From: an uncultured Alphaproteobacteria bacterium
GTDB taxonomy: Bacteria; Pseudomonadota; Alphaproteobacteria; Micavibrionales; Micavibrionaceae
Length of the DNA: 64,000 bases
NCBI GenBank assembly: GCA_937923625.1
Contig: CALDTV010000007.1
Span: forward strand, 62,001-126,000
Direction of reading: 5' to 3'
Shown here one piece after another: positions 35,060 through 45,070 of this stretch. The notes under the pieces are model-generated. The model searched no databases, was not told the origin of the DNA, and saw only the letters and a list, made by a program, of their open reading frames with translations. Numbering within the stretch: the stretch's first letter is position 1; each line of letters begins with the position of its first letter. The position numbers were made by a program, and so were the translations under genes.

Positions 35060-35824
35060 TTATTTTTGTTGCGGTAAGGGTTTTTGTTCTGTGCCGTCTG
35101 TAAAAACATAATTTTGATCATAGAGACCTTTAATTTGTTTTGTTTTGGGGGCAACAAACCATGGGGCCGAGTAATCCCACAAAATACGACCATCCTTGCT
35201 CCATATCTCAATTGAAGAGATAGAAGCTGTCATGACCCATTGTTGTAAATCATTAATTTTATATGGTTGCGTAATGTCAGCTTTTTCCGGCCTTAAACGA
35301 ATGATCATCGCGTTGCTGTTTTTTTCATTAAGCTCTGTTTGCAAAAAATCATAGAGCTGCGAAGAAATTTGTGGGTTGAGTGTCTTTTTAAGGCTTTTCG
35401 GGGTTACTGCAATATTGACACCTAAAAAATTGTAAGGAAAATAAAAAGCGTCTGGCGCTTTTGAAAAATTAATTTTTAAATGGTAAATCTTTTTATCACC
35501 AATAATTGCTTCTTGCGTTTTTAAATTAACGTTTGTTCTAATGATTAATTGATCTTTCTCTGGGTTGAAAGACATGTAAGCATTCTTCAATCGCTCTTTT
35601 TCGGCTTTCATAACTTTTGCACGCAAAGCCCATGCTGTTTCATTATATGGCACTCTTTCGGTAATCCAGCGCTCAAAATTTGGTATGACCTTGCCTGTTT
35701 TATAAAAGGCAATAGCCACGTCTTCGGCGGATGAAAATTTCGTTGTGCTTTGTGCCCAAGCGGCATAAAAACCCCCTATTAGACACGTAAAAAAAAGAGC
35801 AAATCTGATAAACTGCTTAAACAT
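35060..35824 (-). CDS. unknown exported protein
   Basis: A 254-residue protein with a typical signal peptide (MFKQFIRFALFFTCLIGGF, cleavage near AAWAQ-S). The frame extends 22 codons further upstream, but the ATG at 35824 gives the clear signal. The mature part is a beta-rich, Lys- and Asn-rich domain with no motif I can name. It begins with a short helix region (SSAEDVAIAFYKTGKVIP) and is probably periplasmic. It is divergent from the Smr gene by about 70 bases. Confidence 0.7.
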   Translation of the reverse strand: MFKQFIRFALFFTCLIGGFYAAWAQSTTKFSSAEDVAIAFYKTGKVIPNFERWITERVPYNETAWALRAKVMKAEKERLKNAYMSFNPEKDQLIIRTNVNLKTQEAIIGDKKIYHLKINFSKAPDAFYFPYNFLGVNIAVTPKSLKKTLNPQISSQLYDFLQTELNEKNSNAMIIRLRPEKADITQPYKINDLQQWVMTASISSIEIWSKDGRILWDYSAPWFVAPKTKQIKGLYDQNYVFTDGTEQKPLPQQK

Positions 35825-35894
35825 AAGCTTTAGTATGCCAGATATGCCATAAAAAACTAATAAAAACGACGTTAAGAGCTTGAGAAGCATTAAA

Positions 35895-36476
35895 ATGAAC
35901 GATAAACCACCTATTTTTAACCTTACACAGGAAGATCAAGAGCTCTGGCAACGATATATGGGCGTAGAGGCGGAAGATGACGATGTAAATGAGGATTTCG
36001 CAACAATGCTGGAAGCGTTTGAAGGGCCTTTTCAAGATGATGCTTTCCCTTCAGATCCGCCAAAAGATACAACATCTAAAGAATATAGCAAATCAGACGC
36101 TGTGGAATCTGAACGGAAGAAAAATATTGATGGCCATTTTGATAAAAAATTAAAACAAGGAAAAATCCCTATAGAACGTATCTACGATTTGCATGGTTTA
36201 AAGCAAGCACAAGCTTTCGCAGCCTTAGAAAAATTTGTTCAAAAATCATATCAAGAAAAATGTCGCTGTGTTTTAGTGATAACAGGAAAAGGAAAATCGA
36301 CAAAAGAAAGTAATAATTGGTTTGAGTCATCAAAAGGTGTTTTAAAAGAAAAATTGCCGCAGTGGTTATCTGCGTCACAGTTTAATAAGATGATATTAAA
36401 AATTACGCCTGCGCATGCAAAACATGGTGGTGATGGCGCATTTTATATATATTTAAGAAAAAATGATAAAATGTAG
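35895..36476 (+). CDS. Smr-domain protein
   Basis: A 193-residue protein with an acidic, disordered N-terminus and a C-terminal Smr domain (about residues 90-190). The domain has the DLHG motif (IYDLHGLKQAQAFAALEKF), VLVITGKGKST and the terminal HGGDGAFYIYLRK motif. Smr domains are nucleases or RNA-binding modules, and the MutS2-linked ones cut DNA. The ATG at 35895 was preferred to a TTG 15 bases upstream. In relatives this gene sits next to mltA and the Tim44-like gene; here it is alone, convergent with an M23 peptidase. Confidence 0.88.
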   Translation: MNDKPPIFNLTQEDQELWQRYMGVEAEDDDVNEDFATMLEAFEGPFQDDAFPSDPPKDTTSKEYSKSDAVESERKKNIDGHFDKKLKQGKIPIERIYDLHGLKQAQAFAALEKFVQKSYQEKCRCVLVITGKGKSTKESNNWFESSKGVLKEKLPQWLSASQFNKMILKITPAHAKHGGDGAFYIYLRKNDKM

Positions 36477-36477
36477 G

Positions 36478-37518
36478 CTAGGGTGAAACAGTTAAGGTTT
36501 TTACAATATTTCTTGTAATTTTCTTTCCCTTTTCATCAATCCTTTCAATGCTGGCTGTGCCCGTATAGACGCCGTCCTGAAGCAGTTTATCGTTCAAGCG
36601 TTTTCCAGTAAAATAAAACTGCCTTGCACGCATCTTGTTCTGAATAATTTTATATTCAGATAAAATTTGATCATTTGGATCGCGTATTTCAAGCTTTATT
36701 TTATCTCCTTCTCTAACGCCTAAAAAAATTGACCAAAATGTAAGTAGATTAGGATTAGGCTTCGTTTCTTTCAATGACGAAGAATTTTGACTAATTGATT
36801 TTAATGTTGGCTTGTCCGTTGAAAATCCAGCGCGATGTATTGTTATTGGTTGATAGTTAATATTAAGAGTGTTATCCCACAAAGATTGTTGCCTTATACC
36901 ACATGTATCTGTATTTTCCTTTCCTGTAAAAGGATCAATGATTTTTTTATTTTTTAAAATACCAAAATGGACATGTGGAAATTCGGTTAGGCCAGATAAT
37001 CCAACTTGGGCAATGACGTCACCTTTTTTAATTTTTTGATCTGGTTTCACCCGAATAGAGTTTTTTTTAAGGTGACAATAAATTGTTTCAACGTTGTTTT
37101 TATGCTCAATTAGGATGGCATTACCGCATTCTTTGCGGGCGTCTTTAATCGCTTTTAATTGAGTGTCATCTGACCATTGATCTGCTTCGCCATCACGAAT
37201 TTTTGTGACTGTTCCATCCATTGATGCCAAGACATTGACGCCTTGGCGCATGGCAAGATCATCAATAAGTGCGAAATCTGTGCCTTTATGACCATCATAA
37301 GTACGGGCAAGACAGGCAGGATCGGTTTGTTTGCCATCCTTGGGGGCAAAATCGACGTAATTCATAATATGGCACGTTTCGCCAAGGGCACAATCGATTG
37401 GCAAGCCAAATTTTTCAGATTTAACAATATTTATCAGTGGTTTAATAACTGTACGTTCTTGGGCGTACGCTAAAGAAAATGGCATTAAAATAACGAATAA
37501 AAAGATTATTTTCCTCAT
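36478..37518 (-). CDS. M23-family metallopeptidase (LytM-like), exported
   Basis: A 346-residue protein with an N-terminal signal (MRKIIFLFVILMPFSLAYAQ, cleavage about residue 20). The M23 zinc-site motifs are HKGTDFA, HLKK and HVHFGIL, typical of lysostaphin-type endopeptidases that cut peptidoglycan cross-links. Insert loops around the active site and a C-terminal domain of about 130 residues (beta-rich, DKIKLEIRDPNDQ) follow. Six cysteines in the mature region (for example CALGETC, DPAC, ECGN, IYC) suggest disulphides, fitting a periplasmic place. Confidence 0.85.
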   Translation of the reverse strand: MRKIIFLFVILMPFSLAYAQERTVIKPLINIVKSEKFGLPIDCALGETCHIMNYVDFAPKDGKQTDPACLARTYDGHKGTDFALIDDLAMRQGVNVLASMDGTVTKIRDGEADQWSDDTQLKAIKDARKECGNAILIEHKNNVETIYCHLKKNSIRVKPDQKIKKGDVIAQVGLSGLTEFPHVHFGILKNKKIIDPFTGKENTDTCGIRQQSLWDNTLNINYQPITIHRAGFSTDKPTLKSISQNSSSLKETKPNPNLLTFWSIFLGVREGDKIKLEIRDPNDQILSEYKIIQNKMRARQFYFTGKRLNDKLLQDGVYTGTASIERIDEKGKKITRNIVKTLTVSP

Positions 37519-37583
37519 AGCCTTATTTAAACGATTAATTCTGGTTAAGAATAGAGAAAAATATTTGACATAATTTTTTATAT

Positions 37584-38597
37584 ATGAGAAGAATTATTTT
37601 ATTTTTGAATATAAAATTTAAAATGCAACAAGCTCTGATACAGATTGAAAATGATGATGACGCCCTCATAGAAGATGAGGGCAGGATTATAACGCCTGCT
37701 GAGTATAAGCGTTTATTGGATTTGGGACATATTACGGGTGATGAAGAGTTGAGGCATCCAAGCGATGGAGGGCAGCTGGTTTTTAGAGGCTCTTACCAAC
37801 GTGTAGGCAAAACCATCAGCCCAAGTTTTGCCTATGCAAAGGGACAGGCGCCTTCATATGGCTTAAGTTCTCCACAAAAATATAACTCTATCGAGGCCGC
37901 ATTAAAAGATGGCGCGAAAATTCTAATTGACCTCAGTGAACTTGATTTATCTTATGCTAGTTTAGATTTTTCAAAAGCTGCTGATCCAAATATGATTTCG
38001 ACGGCAGGTTGGAAAATTGCAAATGAAAAACATTTAATTATATCATCGCGTTCAATAACAGATGTCATCGCAAATATAAAAAAAGTGGCTGAGCACGGCG
38101 CGTCCCCAAATGAAACTGTATCAGTCTTATATCACGGCGGGGTGCTTCCATATCAAGAATTTTATTTGGCGAGAAGCGAGCCTAAAATATCTGATTTATA
38201 CGATGGGTTAAAAGCTGGAACTTTAGGGCAACAATGGGGTAAAAACCAAGTTGGATTTCCTAGAATGATGCGCTTTACAATCACTGAATCTACGCTGCGT
38301 GAAGCTGGCAAGATAGATATAAAAGGAAACTTAATACAGCATCGTCCGCGATCTTTATTTAGTACAATATTCTTAAATGGTAAAAATAAAAAAGCTGGCT
38401 TAGCGCAAGCATGGGAAATTGTTGCTGCTGGCAGAGGTGAATTTTATGTTATTGGATGCCCTTCTTACTCAGCCGAAAGAGATCAGGCAAAAAAGATGGA
38501 TAATTTAAGGTGGTTGGTAAATGCGCCCTCCAAACAAATGAGCGCTCTTAAGAATAATTCAACGTCGCCATTTCCACTGGCACGATTTATAAAATAA
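37584..38597 (+). CDS. unknown protein between an M23 peptidase gene and hslU
   Basis: A 337-residue protein without a clear signal; the ATG at 37623 (residue 14) is an equally good start. It has a mixed fold with [21 protein letters not shown], then [20 protein letters not shown], which vaguely recalls the Arg and Ser steps of ADP-ribosyltransferase folds. I see no Glu-x-Glu motif to support that. The end overlaps hslU by 11 bases in convergent orientation. Function unknown. Confidence 0.62.
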   Translation: MRRIILFLNIKFKMQQALIQIENDDDALIEDEGRIITPAEYKRLLDLGHITGDEELRHPSDGGQLVFRGSYQRVGKTISPSFAYAKGQAPSYGLSSPQKYNSIEAALKDGAKILIDLSELDLSYASLDFSKAADPNMISTAGWKIANEKHLIISSRSITDVIANIKKVAEHGASPNETVSVLYHGGVLPYQEFYLARSEPKISDLYDGLKAGTLGQQWGKNQVGFPRMMRFTITESTLREAGKIDIKGNLIQHRPRSLFSTIFLNGKNKKAGLAQAWEIVAAGRGEFYVIGCPSYSAERDQAKKMDNLRWLVNAPSKQMSALKNNSTSPFPLARFIK

Positions 38598-39927
38598 ATT
38601 TGCTTAGATCACTGTTGCCGGCAAGTTCAGCCACATTTTCAATCACATCTTTTTTATCAATAGTAATGGTTTCCCCACTTCTATCGGAGGCCGTGAAAGA
38701 AATTTCATCTAATAATTTTTCCATGACTGTTAGCAAGCGCCGCGCGCCAATATTTTCAACGGTTTCATTGACGTGAAACGCTATACGGGCGATTTCTTTT
38801 ATGGCATCGTCGGTAAAATCAAGCGTTACACCTTCGGTGGCAATAAGGGCTTTATATTGTTTAATGAGACAATTTTCTGTTTCGGTTAAAATACGGATGA
38901 AATCTTCTTCTGTTAATGCGCGAAGCTCTACCCTGATGGGTAAGCGTCCCTGCAATTCAGCCAGAAGATCAGACGGTTTTGAATAATGGAACGCCCCACT
39001 AGCGACGAATAAAATATGATCCGTTTTAACGGTACCATGTTTGGTGTTGACTGATGTTCCCTCAATCAAGGGAAGTAAATCACGCTGGACACCTTCGCGG
39101 GAAACTTCACCACGGCTGCTTCCACGTTGTACGGCAATTTTATCAACTTCATCTAAAAACACGATTCCGTTTTGTTGTACCAAATCAAGTGCGCTGGAAA
39201 TAACTTTTTCTTCGTCTAATAACTTATCAGCTTCTTCCGCTATAAGAATTTTATGAGAATCCGCAACTGTCATTTTTTTGCGTTTTGTTTTCTCGCCCAT
39301 GCCTTTGCCAAATATATCCCCAATACTCATCATGCTGACGGAAGCTCCAGGCATGTCTGGCATATCAAACATATTCGCCATGGGGTTTGAATTATCTTTT
39401 AAATCTAGTTCAATTTCTTTGTCGTTAAAATCACCATTACGTAATTTGGTACGAAAAGATTCTTTTGTGGTTTCTGAAGCTTCATCACCCACAAGAGCGT
39501 TCAGAACACGCTCTTCCGCGTACATTTCGGCCTGCGCGGTTACGCTTTTACGCATCTTCTCTCGCACCATATGAATTGAAACTTCGACCAAGTCACGAAT
39601 AATGGATTCAACATCTTTTCCAACATAGCCAACCTCGGTAAATTTAGTTGCCTCGACTTTTACAAATGGCGCTTGGGCCAGTTTGGCTAAACGGCGCGCA
39701 ATTTCAGTTTTGCCCACCCCTGTTGGCCCAATCATCAGGATATTTTTAGGATAGACTTCTTCTTGAAGCGCAGGATCTAATTGCATGCGTCTCCAGCGAT
39801 TGCGCAGCGCGATAGATACGGCGCGTTTGGCGTCACTCTGGCCAATGATATTGCGATCTAGCTCATGAACAATTTCACGCGGCGAAAATGCGGTGGCTTC
39901 TAATATTTTATTTTTGGATTTTGTCAT
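38587..39927 (-). CDS. hslU: HslU, ATPase of the HslUV protease
   Basis: HslU is the hexameric AAA+ unfoldase that feeds proteins to the HslV peptidase. Walker [17 protein letters not shown] (about residue 52) and Walker [15 protein letters not shown] (about residue 250) flank the I domain (about residues 105-230). Sensor and arginine-finger regions follow, and the C-terminal DLSKFIL docks on HslV. The 446-residue length is normal. It is co-oriented with hslV, but a methyltransferase and a small gene lie between them. Confidence 0.96.
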   Translation of the reverse strand: MTKSKNKILEATAFSPREIVHELDRNIIGQSDAKRAVSIALRNRWRRMQLDPALQEEVYPKNILMIGPTGVGKTEIARRLAKLAQAPFVKVEATKFTEVGYVGKDVESIIRDLVEVSIHMVREKMRKSVTAQAEMYAEERVLNALVGDEASETTKESFRTKLRNGDFNDKEIELDLKDNSNPMANMFDMPDMPGASVSMMSIGDIFGKGMGEKTKRKKMTVADSHKILIAEEADKLLDEEKVISSALDLVQQNGIVFLDEVDKIAVQRGSSRGEVSREGVQRDLLPLIEGTSVNTKHGTVKTDHILFVASGAFHYSKPSDLLAELQGRLPIRVELRALTEEDFIRILTETENCLIKQYKALIATEGVTLDFTDDAIKEIARIAFHVNETVENIGARRLLTVMEKLLDEISFTASDRSGETITIDKKDVIENVAELAGNSDLSKFIL

Positions 39928-39946
39928 GAATTTTACCGTTTCTTAC

Positions 39947-40513
39947 TTATCGTTCATATATGTATATAGTCTTCTGGCTTGGCGCTATAGTGGTTACATC
40001 TATTATTTTTAAAGGTTGCCAATCACCGTTTATTGCAAATTTATTTGAAATAACGATTGTGCCTTTTTTTAAATCTTGTTCTAGCTTACCCCGAATTTGT
40101 CCCATGAGCCGCCCTAATAAAAACATATATAGGCCATCGGCATTGCTCAAATCAACATCATGAAAATTTTTATTAATATAGTGAGTATTTTTAATGCCAA
40201 CGATTTTTGATGTGATAATGGCGCGCCAATAAGAAATTTTATTTACTTCAATGCCGATAATTTTTGCATTCGGCATCGAGCGGGCCAAATCACGTGTTAC
40301 ATACCCATAACCACAGCCAATATCGTAAATGATGGGCGCTGTATTTTGTGTTTTTTTCATATGCTCTATGAACTCTTGAACAACTTTACTGCGTATGGCT
40401 TTGGCTGATCCCAAGTTAGGAATGCCTTTATTAAAAAAAATAAAATACGCATTCCATAGAAGCACAAAAAGACAAATCCATTTCAGGACGTCATTGATTT
40501 GATCCATTAACAT
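39947..40513 (-). CDS. SAM-dependent methyltransferase between hslV and hslU
   Basis: A 188-residue class I methyltransferase-like protein. A membrane-like N-terminus (WICLFVLLWNAYFIFF, about residues 13-28) precedes the SAM-binding motif YDIGCGYGYVTRDLA. IIGIEVNKISYW follows, with the acidic residue that binds ribose. A catalytic motif is not obvious, so the substrate is unknown. Its ATG overlaps the stop of the small gene upstream (ATGTTAA), so the two are translationally coupled; it lies 19 bases before hslU. Most relatives have hslV directly next to hslU. Confidence 0.8.
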   Translation of the reverse strand: MLMDQINDVLKWICLFVLLWNAYFIFFNKGIPNLGSAKAIRSKVVQEFIEHMKKTQNTAPIIYDIGCGYGYVTRDLARSMPNAKIIGIEVNKISYWRAIITSKIVGIKNTHYINKNFHDVDLSNADGLYMFLLGRLMGQIRGKLEQDLKKGTIVISNKFAINGDWQPLKIIDVTTIAPSQKTIYIYER

Positions 40514-40668
40514 CTGTGCGTTAGATTTAACCCCATAGCTTTTTGATCATCTGTGACTTTTTTTTGCGCGTCTGTATCCATGTTAAGTAATGATACAAGA
40601 CCCTTAGCTGTATTCTTCCTTTTTGTTCTGCTCGAAAGTCCAACGGATATAATGGATGATATGTGCAT
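40507..40668 (-). CDS. 53-residue small protein coupled to the methyltransferase gene
   Basis: This frame opens with ATG at 40668 (AGG seven bases upstream), 21 bases after the hslV stop, and ends TAA overlapping the methyltransferase start. It has 53 residues, is rich in Lys and Thr, and has a single cysteine at its end (N-terminus MHISSIISVGLSSRTKRKNT). It is soluble with no motif. The stop-start overlap suggests a real coupling gene, but chance is possible. Confidence 0.45.
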   Translation of the reverse strand: MHISSIISVGLSSRTKRKNTAKGLVSLLNMDTDAQKKVTDDQKAMGLNLTHRC

Positions 40669-40689
40669 AGAAAAACCTAGGTTATGTAA

Positions 40690-41211
40690 TTAAAGAGTTT
40701 CTATTACGATATTATCATTGGTGTAAACACATATATCGGCAGCAATTTTGAGAGATTTTTGGGCAATCTCTTCTGCTTTTAAATCTCTTTGATCCATCAG
40801 CGCGCGTGCGGCAGAAAGGGCAAAATTACCGCCCGATCCTATACCGATAATACCATCTTCAGGCTCAACCACATCACCAGTGCCGGATAATATAAGTGAT
40901 GTGTCTTTATCACATACAGCCATAAGGGCTTCTAACTTTCGTAGATATTTATCTGTGCGCCAATCTTTGGCGAGCTCAACGCAGGCACGAGTCAATTGCC
41001 CCGGGTGCGCTTCTAATTTTGCTTCTAACCTTTCAAATAAAGTGAAAGCATCTGCTGTGGCACCAGCAAATCCAGCAATAATGTCACCATCCTTGCCTAG
41101 GCGGCGCACTTTACGCGCGTTTGCCTTCATTACAGTCTGACCGAGAGAGACTTGCCCATCCCCTGCCACGACCACGTCCTTATCTTTTCGAATCGCTAAT
41201 ATTGTTGTCAT
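40690..41211 (-). CDS. hslV: HslV, peptidase of the HslUV protease
   Basis: HslV is the dodecameric threonine peptidase of HslUV. The propeptide is a single Met, so Thr2 of MTTILA is the catalytic nucleophile. [20 protein letters not shown] is the family signature, and [16 protein letters not shown] contains the C-terminal helix. The length of 173 is typical. It heads hslV-small gene-methyltransferase-hslU. The 210-bp spacer to divergent hisH has no clear heat-shock promoter that I can identify. Confidence 0.97.
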   Translation of the reverse strand: MTTILAIRKDKDVVVAGDGQVSLGQTVMKANARKVRRLGKDGDIIAGFAGATADAFTLFERLEAKLEAHPGQLTRACVELAKDWRTDKYLRKLEALMAVCDKDTSLILSGTGDVVEPEDGIIGIGSGGNFALSAARALMDQRDLKAEEIAQKSLKIAADICVYTNDNIVIETL

Positions 41212-41421
41212 GACGTAAGAATTGCCCCCTTATGCTCTTTAGGTCAAGAGGCAATAATAAGGCAAAAACAAACATCACATTATTAATATTAGCTTCCCGA
41301 CTTATAAAACACTCTTTTGCTGCATCATTTAGCTTGTCCCAGTGTTAAAACCCGATATCCATTTGATATGTTCTTTTAAAATCTTTATGAATTTAAGCAT
41401 TGTTTTAAAGGGACGTTTGTC

Positions 41422-42075
41422 ATGGTAAAGAAAATTGCGATTATAGATTACGGATCAGGCAACATACGCTCTGCTGAAAAAGCGTTTGAACATGTTATAA
41501 AGACACATCAATTAGACTTTGAAGTGCTTGTAACGGATAGGGCCAAAGACGTTTTTGAAGCAACCCATATCGTCCTGCCTGGGCAGGGAGCGTTTGGTGA
41601 TTGTATGAGCGGTCTTCAGGCCGTAGAGGGCATGACAGAAGCGCTGGAGACGGCTGTTTTAAAAGATAAAAAACCATTTTTAGGGATTTGTGTGGGTATG
41701 CAGCTTTTGGCAGATAAAGGCTATGAATATGGCGAAAATCAAGGCTTGGGCTGGATTAGCGGCGAGGTCGTGCCGATTAAGCCAGCTGATAAATCACTCA
41801 AAATCCCGCATATGGGGTGGAATATTGTTGAATTTAATCAGGGCGCAATACATCCCGCTTTAAAGAACCAAAAAAAGTTGCCACATTTTTATTTTGTTCA
41901 TTCTTTTATGTTCAAATGTAACGATAATAATCATGTCTATGGCACAGCGCGATATGGCGATGATGTAACGTCTATTGTGATAAAAGAGAATATAATGGGC
42001 GTGCAATTTCATCCTGAAAAAAGCCAAGAAGCGGGATTACAGTTGTTGCATGATTTTATGCTTTGGAATCCATGA
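41422..42075 (+). CDS. hisH: imidazole glycerol phosphate synthase, glutaminase subunit
   Basis: HisH hydrolyses glutamine and channels ammonia to HisF. The nucleophile elbow GICVGMQLLA contains the catalytic cysteine, and the His-Glu pair is in QFHPEKSQEAG. The start IAIIDYGSGNIRSAEKAF is the family opening. The 217-residue length is normal. It lies in the usual hisH-hisA-hisF neighbourhood near hslV, but its partner genes are on the opposite strand, downstream of a GNAT gene. Confidence 0.96.
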   Translation: MVKKIAIIDYGSGNIRSAEKAFEHVIKTHQLDFEVLVTDRAKDVFEATHIVLPGQGAFGDCMSGLQAVEGMTEALETAVLKDKKPFLGICVGMQLLADKGYEYGENQGLGWISGEVVPIKPADKSLKIPHMGWNIVEFNQGAIHPALKNQKKLPHFYFVHSFMFKCNDNNHVYGTARYGDDVTSIVIKENIMGVQFHPEKSQEAGLQLLHDFMLWNP

Positions 42076-42124
42076 TGCGATGCGTTAAGAACGATTGTAA
42101 TAAATATAAGCTTATGAGGAAAAA

Positions 42125-42688
42125 ATGAGCGATATAAAATTAAAAAATGATGCCACTGTTTCAGTCGAATTTGTCGAAGAACAATTGACTGAAAATGATT
42201 TAAATGATCTGTGTGATGCCACAGATGCAGCCATTGAAGATGGCGGTGGCTTTGGTTGGGTGGAACTTCCTGTTCGCGAAGCCCTAGAGAGTTATTGGCG
42301 GGGCGTTATTACGGCGCCAACGCGCCAGTTATTTATCGCGCGCCTTGATGGTGTAATATGTGGTACAACACAACTTGTCTTGCCGCCAAAAAATAATGAA
42401 GCGCAAGGTCACGCAGTGCAGCTAACAACAAATTTTATTGCCCCTTGGGCGCGCGGCTATGGCTTGGCAAAAATGTTGCTCGAAGAAGTTGAAAAAAAAT
42501 CATTCCATGATGGATATGCTGTTATTAATTTAGATGTACGTGAAAATATGGATGAAGCAATTTCTTTATATAAATCAATAGGATATGAAGAGTTCGGAAC
42601 ACACCCTTATTCTGTACGTGCAAAAGGCAAAACTCTTAAAAGTACATATTTTTATAAAGTTATTAATAAGAAGTTTTTTGAACAATGA
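42125..42688 (+). CDS. GNAT-family N-acetyltransferase
   Basis: A 187-residue GNAT protein. The acetyl-CoA-binding motif A is in APWARGYGLAKMLLEEVEK, with the conserved Arg-Gly-x-Gly pattern, and motif B in YKSIGYEEFG. The N-terminus has DLNDLCDATDAAIEDGGGFG. Substrate unknown: it could be small-molecule or protein N-acetylation. It follows hisH by 49 bases and may be cotranscribed, but no link to histidine synthesis is known. Confidence 0.85.
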   Translation: MSDIKLKNDATVSVEFVEEQLTENDLNDLCDATDAAIEDGGGFGWVELPVREALESYWRGVITAPTRQLFIARLDGVICGTTQLVLPPKNNEAQGHAVQLTTNFIAPWARGYGLAKMLLEEVEKKSFHDGYAVINLDVRENMDEAISLYKSIGYEEFGTHPYSVRAKGKTLKSTYFYKVINKKFFEQ

Positions 42689-42774
42689 AACTTATTAAAA
42701 AAGTAAATTTCTCTAAAATCATTTCTAATCTAAAACTATATTATAATATTTTTGTGCGGATAATAAATAAAGCT

Positions 42775-43113
42775 CTAGCGGTTAGCTTTTTCGTCGTGGC
42801 CACTAACACCCATGCGTTTTTCTAAAATATTTGTTATATCCGTTGGGCTGATATCTGCATCTGCCCATAAAATCATTAGGTGAAAAAGAAGGTCGGCTGA
42901 TTCTTCTGCTGTTTGTTGTTGATGGCCTTGAACGGCTTCAATACATGTTTCAACGGCTTCTTCGCCTACTTTTTGCGCAATTTTTGATCTTCCTTTATCA
43001 AACAAAGAGGCTACGTATGATTTATTGGGATCATCTCCTTTTCTTGAATTGATGGTATCAAACAAGTTATTTAATACTTCATTCATATTTTTTTCTGGAA
43101 TTTTTTTCGGCAT
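42775..43113 (-). CDS. hisE: phosphoribosyl-ATP pyrophosphatase
   Basis: HisE hydrolyses phosphoribosyl-ATP to phosphoribosyl-AMP, the second step of histidine synthesis. The helical MazG-like fold shows KVGEEAVETCIEAVQGH and EESADLLFHLMILWADA, with the acidic metal ligands. It is 112 residues and ends the hisA-hisF-hisE operon, one base behind hisF. Confidence 0.94.
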   Translation of the reverse strand: MPKKIPEKNMNEVLNNLFDTINSRKGDDPNKSYVASLFDKGRSKIAQKVGEEAVETCIEAVQGHQQQTAEESADLLFHLMILWADADISPTDITNILEKRMGVSGHDEKANR

Positions 43114-43114
43114 A

Positions 43115-43894
43115 TTACGCGGCTTCTCTTATTAAAATATTTTGTTTTTCCATTTCGGCTTTGACTTCTGCGATTGTGTATTCGCCAAAATGAAAAATCG
43201 ATGCGGCCAAAACAGCCGAAGCACCCCCAATTTTGACCCCATCAATTAAATGTTGGGCATTGCCAACGCCGCCAGACGCAATGACGGGAATAGTCACATT
43301 ATTTGAAACGGCCTTGGTTAATTCTAAATCAAAACCAGATTTCGTGCCGTCTTTATCCATGGAGGTCAGCAAAATTTCCCCTGCCCCATATTCATTCATT
43401 TGTTGCGCCCATTGGATGGCGTCAATGCCTGTTTCTTTTCGTCCGCCATGGGTGAAAATTTCCCATTGGGGTGCGCCGTTTTTATTTGTACCGACGCGTT
43501 TTGCATCTATCGCGACAACAATACATTGATTGCCGCATTTATTGGATGCTTCACGCACGAATTCAGGGTTTTTAATCGCGGCAGAATTAATTGCGATTTT
43601 ATCTGCCCCTGCCTCAAGCAGATTGCGAATATCTTGAATCTCTCGTACGCCCCCTCCAACCGTAAGTGGCATAAATACTGCGTCCGCAGTGCGGTTCACG
43701 ACATCTAATATAGTGCCACGATTGTCTGATGTGGCAGTAATGTCTAAAAAACACAGCTCATCGGCACCTTGGTCGTTATAAAGTTTGGCTTGCTCAACGG
43801 GGTCACCCGCATCAATAAGATCAACGAAATTAACACCCTTAACAACGCGGCCTTCATTAACGTCTAAACAAGGTATGATACGCGTTTTTAACAT
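43115..43894 (-). CDS. hisF: imidazole glycerol phosphate synthase, cyclase subunit
   Basis: HisF uses ammonia from HisH to convert PRFAR to imidazole glycerol phosphate and AICAR. The TIM-barrel ends carry the catalytic aspartates: [17 protein letters not shown] (Asp near residue 11) and [17 protein letters not shown] (Asp near residue 130). [13 protein letters not shown] and the terminal phosphate-binding loops are present. The length of 259 is typical. It overlaps hisA by one base. Confidence 0.97.
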   Translation of the reverse strand: MLKTRIIPCLDVNEGRVVKGVNFVDLIDAGDPVEQAKLYNDQGADELCFLDITATSDNRGTILDVVNRTADAVFMPLTVGGGVREIQDIRNLLEAGADKIAINSAAIKNPEFVREASNKCGNQCIVVAIDAKRVGTNKNGAPQWEIFTHGGRKETGIDAIQWAQQMNEYGAGEILLTSMDKDGTKSGFDLELTKAVSNNVTIPVIASGGVGNAQHLIDGVKIGGASAVLAASIFHFGEYTIAEVKAEMEKQNILIREAA

Positions 43895-44616
43895 TATGCA
43901 GCCTCCTTTAAGGCATCTAAAGCATCAATGCGGCCATCATAAAGAGCTTTCCCAATGATCATGCCTGCAACACCTTGTTTTTGTGCCGCGCGTACGTTTT
44001 GTACGTCTTTTAATGACCCAACACCGCCAGACGCAATGACGGGAATAGTTACGGATTGCGCCAATTTAATAGTGTTTTCCATGTTAAGGCCTTCGCCCGT
44101 GCCATCACGGTTAATATCGGTATAAATAATGGCGGCAAGCCCACATTCAGTATATTCTTGAACAAGATCCAACATTGATTGGCCTGATTTTTCAACCCAA
44201 CCTTCAGTGGCAACGTCCTCACCATACGCATCTAACCCCAAAACAATTTGACCCGGAAATAATTCACAAGCTTGGCGCATTAGATCGGGATTTTTAACGG
44301 CAACTGTTCCTAAAATGACGCGGCTGACGCCAGCCTGAAGCCATGCTTCAATTTGCGCTAAGTTACGAATTCCACCGCCTAGTTGAAGTGGTAAATCGAC
44401 AGTTTCCAAAATATCTTGAACAGCTTGCTCATTGACTGGCTTACCTTCGATTGCGCCATTAAGATCAACAAGATGAATCCATGAAAATCCTGCCTGCGCC
44501 CACTCACTTGCCTGTGCGGCGGGATTGTCGTTATAAATAGTTTCGGATTCCATCACACCTTTGTGAAGTCTCACGCATTTGCCGTCTTTTAAATCAATTG
44601 CTGGATAGATTATCAT
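43894..44616 (-). CDS. hisA: ProFAR isomerase
   Basis: HisA isomerises ProFAR to PRFAR in histidine synthesis by an Amadori rearrangement. It begins [20 protein letters not shown] (catalytic Asp near residue 8), and has [19 protein letters not shown] and [13 protein letters not shown] with the second catalytic Asp. I took the ATG at 44616 as start (240 residues) over a GTG at 44637, since the family begins at this Met. It heads the hisA-hisF-hisE operon. Confidence 0.96.
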   Translation of the reverse strand: MIIYPAIDLKDGKCVRLHKGVMESETIYNDNPAAQASEWAQAGFSWIHLVDLNGAIEGKPVNEQAVQDILETVDLPLQLGGGIRNLAQIEAWLQAGVSRVILGTVAVKNPDLMRQACELFPGQIVLGLDAYGEDVATEGWVEKSGQSMLDLVQEYTECGLAAIIYTDINRDGTGEGLNMENTIKLAQSVTIPVIASGGVGSLKDVQNVRAAQKQGVAGMIIGKALYDGRIDALDALKEAA

Positions 44617-44701
44617 CTTGAAGCCGTTTCTTTTCACTCTTTACCTGACCTTTTTAAATATAATACAGTAAGGCGTAAAGCTTTTGATAAAAGGAAATTT
44701 C

Positions 44702-45064
44702 ATGACGTACGATAACAATAATATTTTTGCAAAAATACTCCGTGGTGAAATTCCCTGTGATCCGTTGATTGATAATGATCATGTGCTGGCCTTTCGGGAT
44801 ATCACGCCGCAAGCTCCTGTCCATGTTTTGGTTATTCCAAAAGGCTCATATATCTCAATAGAAGATTTTAGCGCAAAGGCAACAAGTGAAGAAATTACTG
44901 CTTTTCATCGCGCCGTGGCGCAAATTATTCAGGATGAAAATTTATCGGCTATGGGGTTCCGTGTGATTGCTAATGCTGGAGCGCATGGCGGTCAAGAAGT
45001 GCCGCATTATCATTTGCATATCTTGGGCGGAGAGCCATTAGGCTCAATGTTGGCTAAAACTTAA
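44702..45064 (+). CDS. HIT-family nucleotide-binding hydrolase (HinT-like)
   Basis: A 120-residue HIT protein. The His triad motif HYHLHILGG is near residue 108, after NAGAHGGQEVP; AFRDITPQAPVHVLVIPK is the family core. HinT-type members hydrolyse nucleoside phosphoramidates. The ATG at 44702 has AAGGAA seven bases upstream and was preferred over a TTG start. Confidence 0.94.
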   Translation: MTYDNNNIFAKILRGEIPCDPLIDNDHVLAFRDITPQAPVHVLVIPKGSYISIEDFSAKATSEEITAFHRAVAQIIQDENLSAMGFRVIANAGAHGGQEVPHYHLHILGGEPLGSMLAKT

Positions 45065-45070
45065 ATATTT

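Noticed and set aside
37584-38597. ADP-ribosyltransferase-like motif in the unknown protein
   Set aside because: Only an FRG-like and an S-rich step are visible, with no Glu-x-Glu motif; too weak for a function call.
41212-41421. Possible heat-shock (sigma-32) promoter upstream of hslV
   Set aside because: CTTGAC is present, but the expected downstream CCCCAT-like element at the right distance is not.
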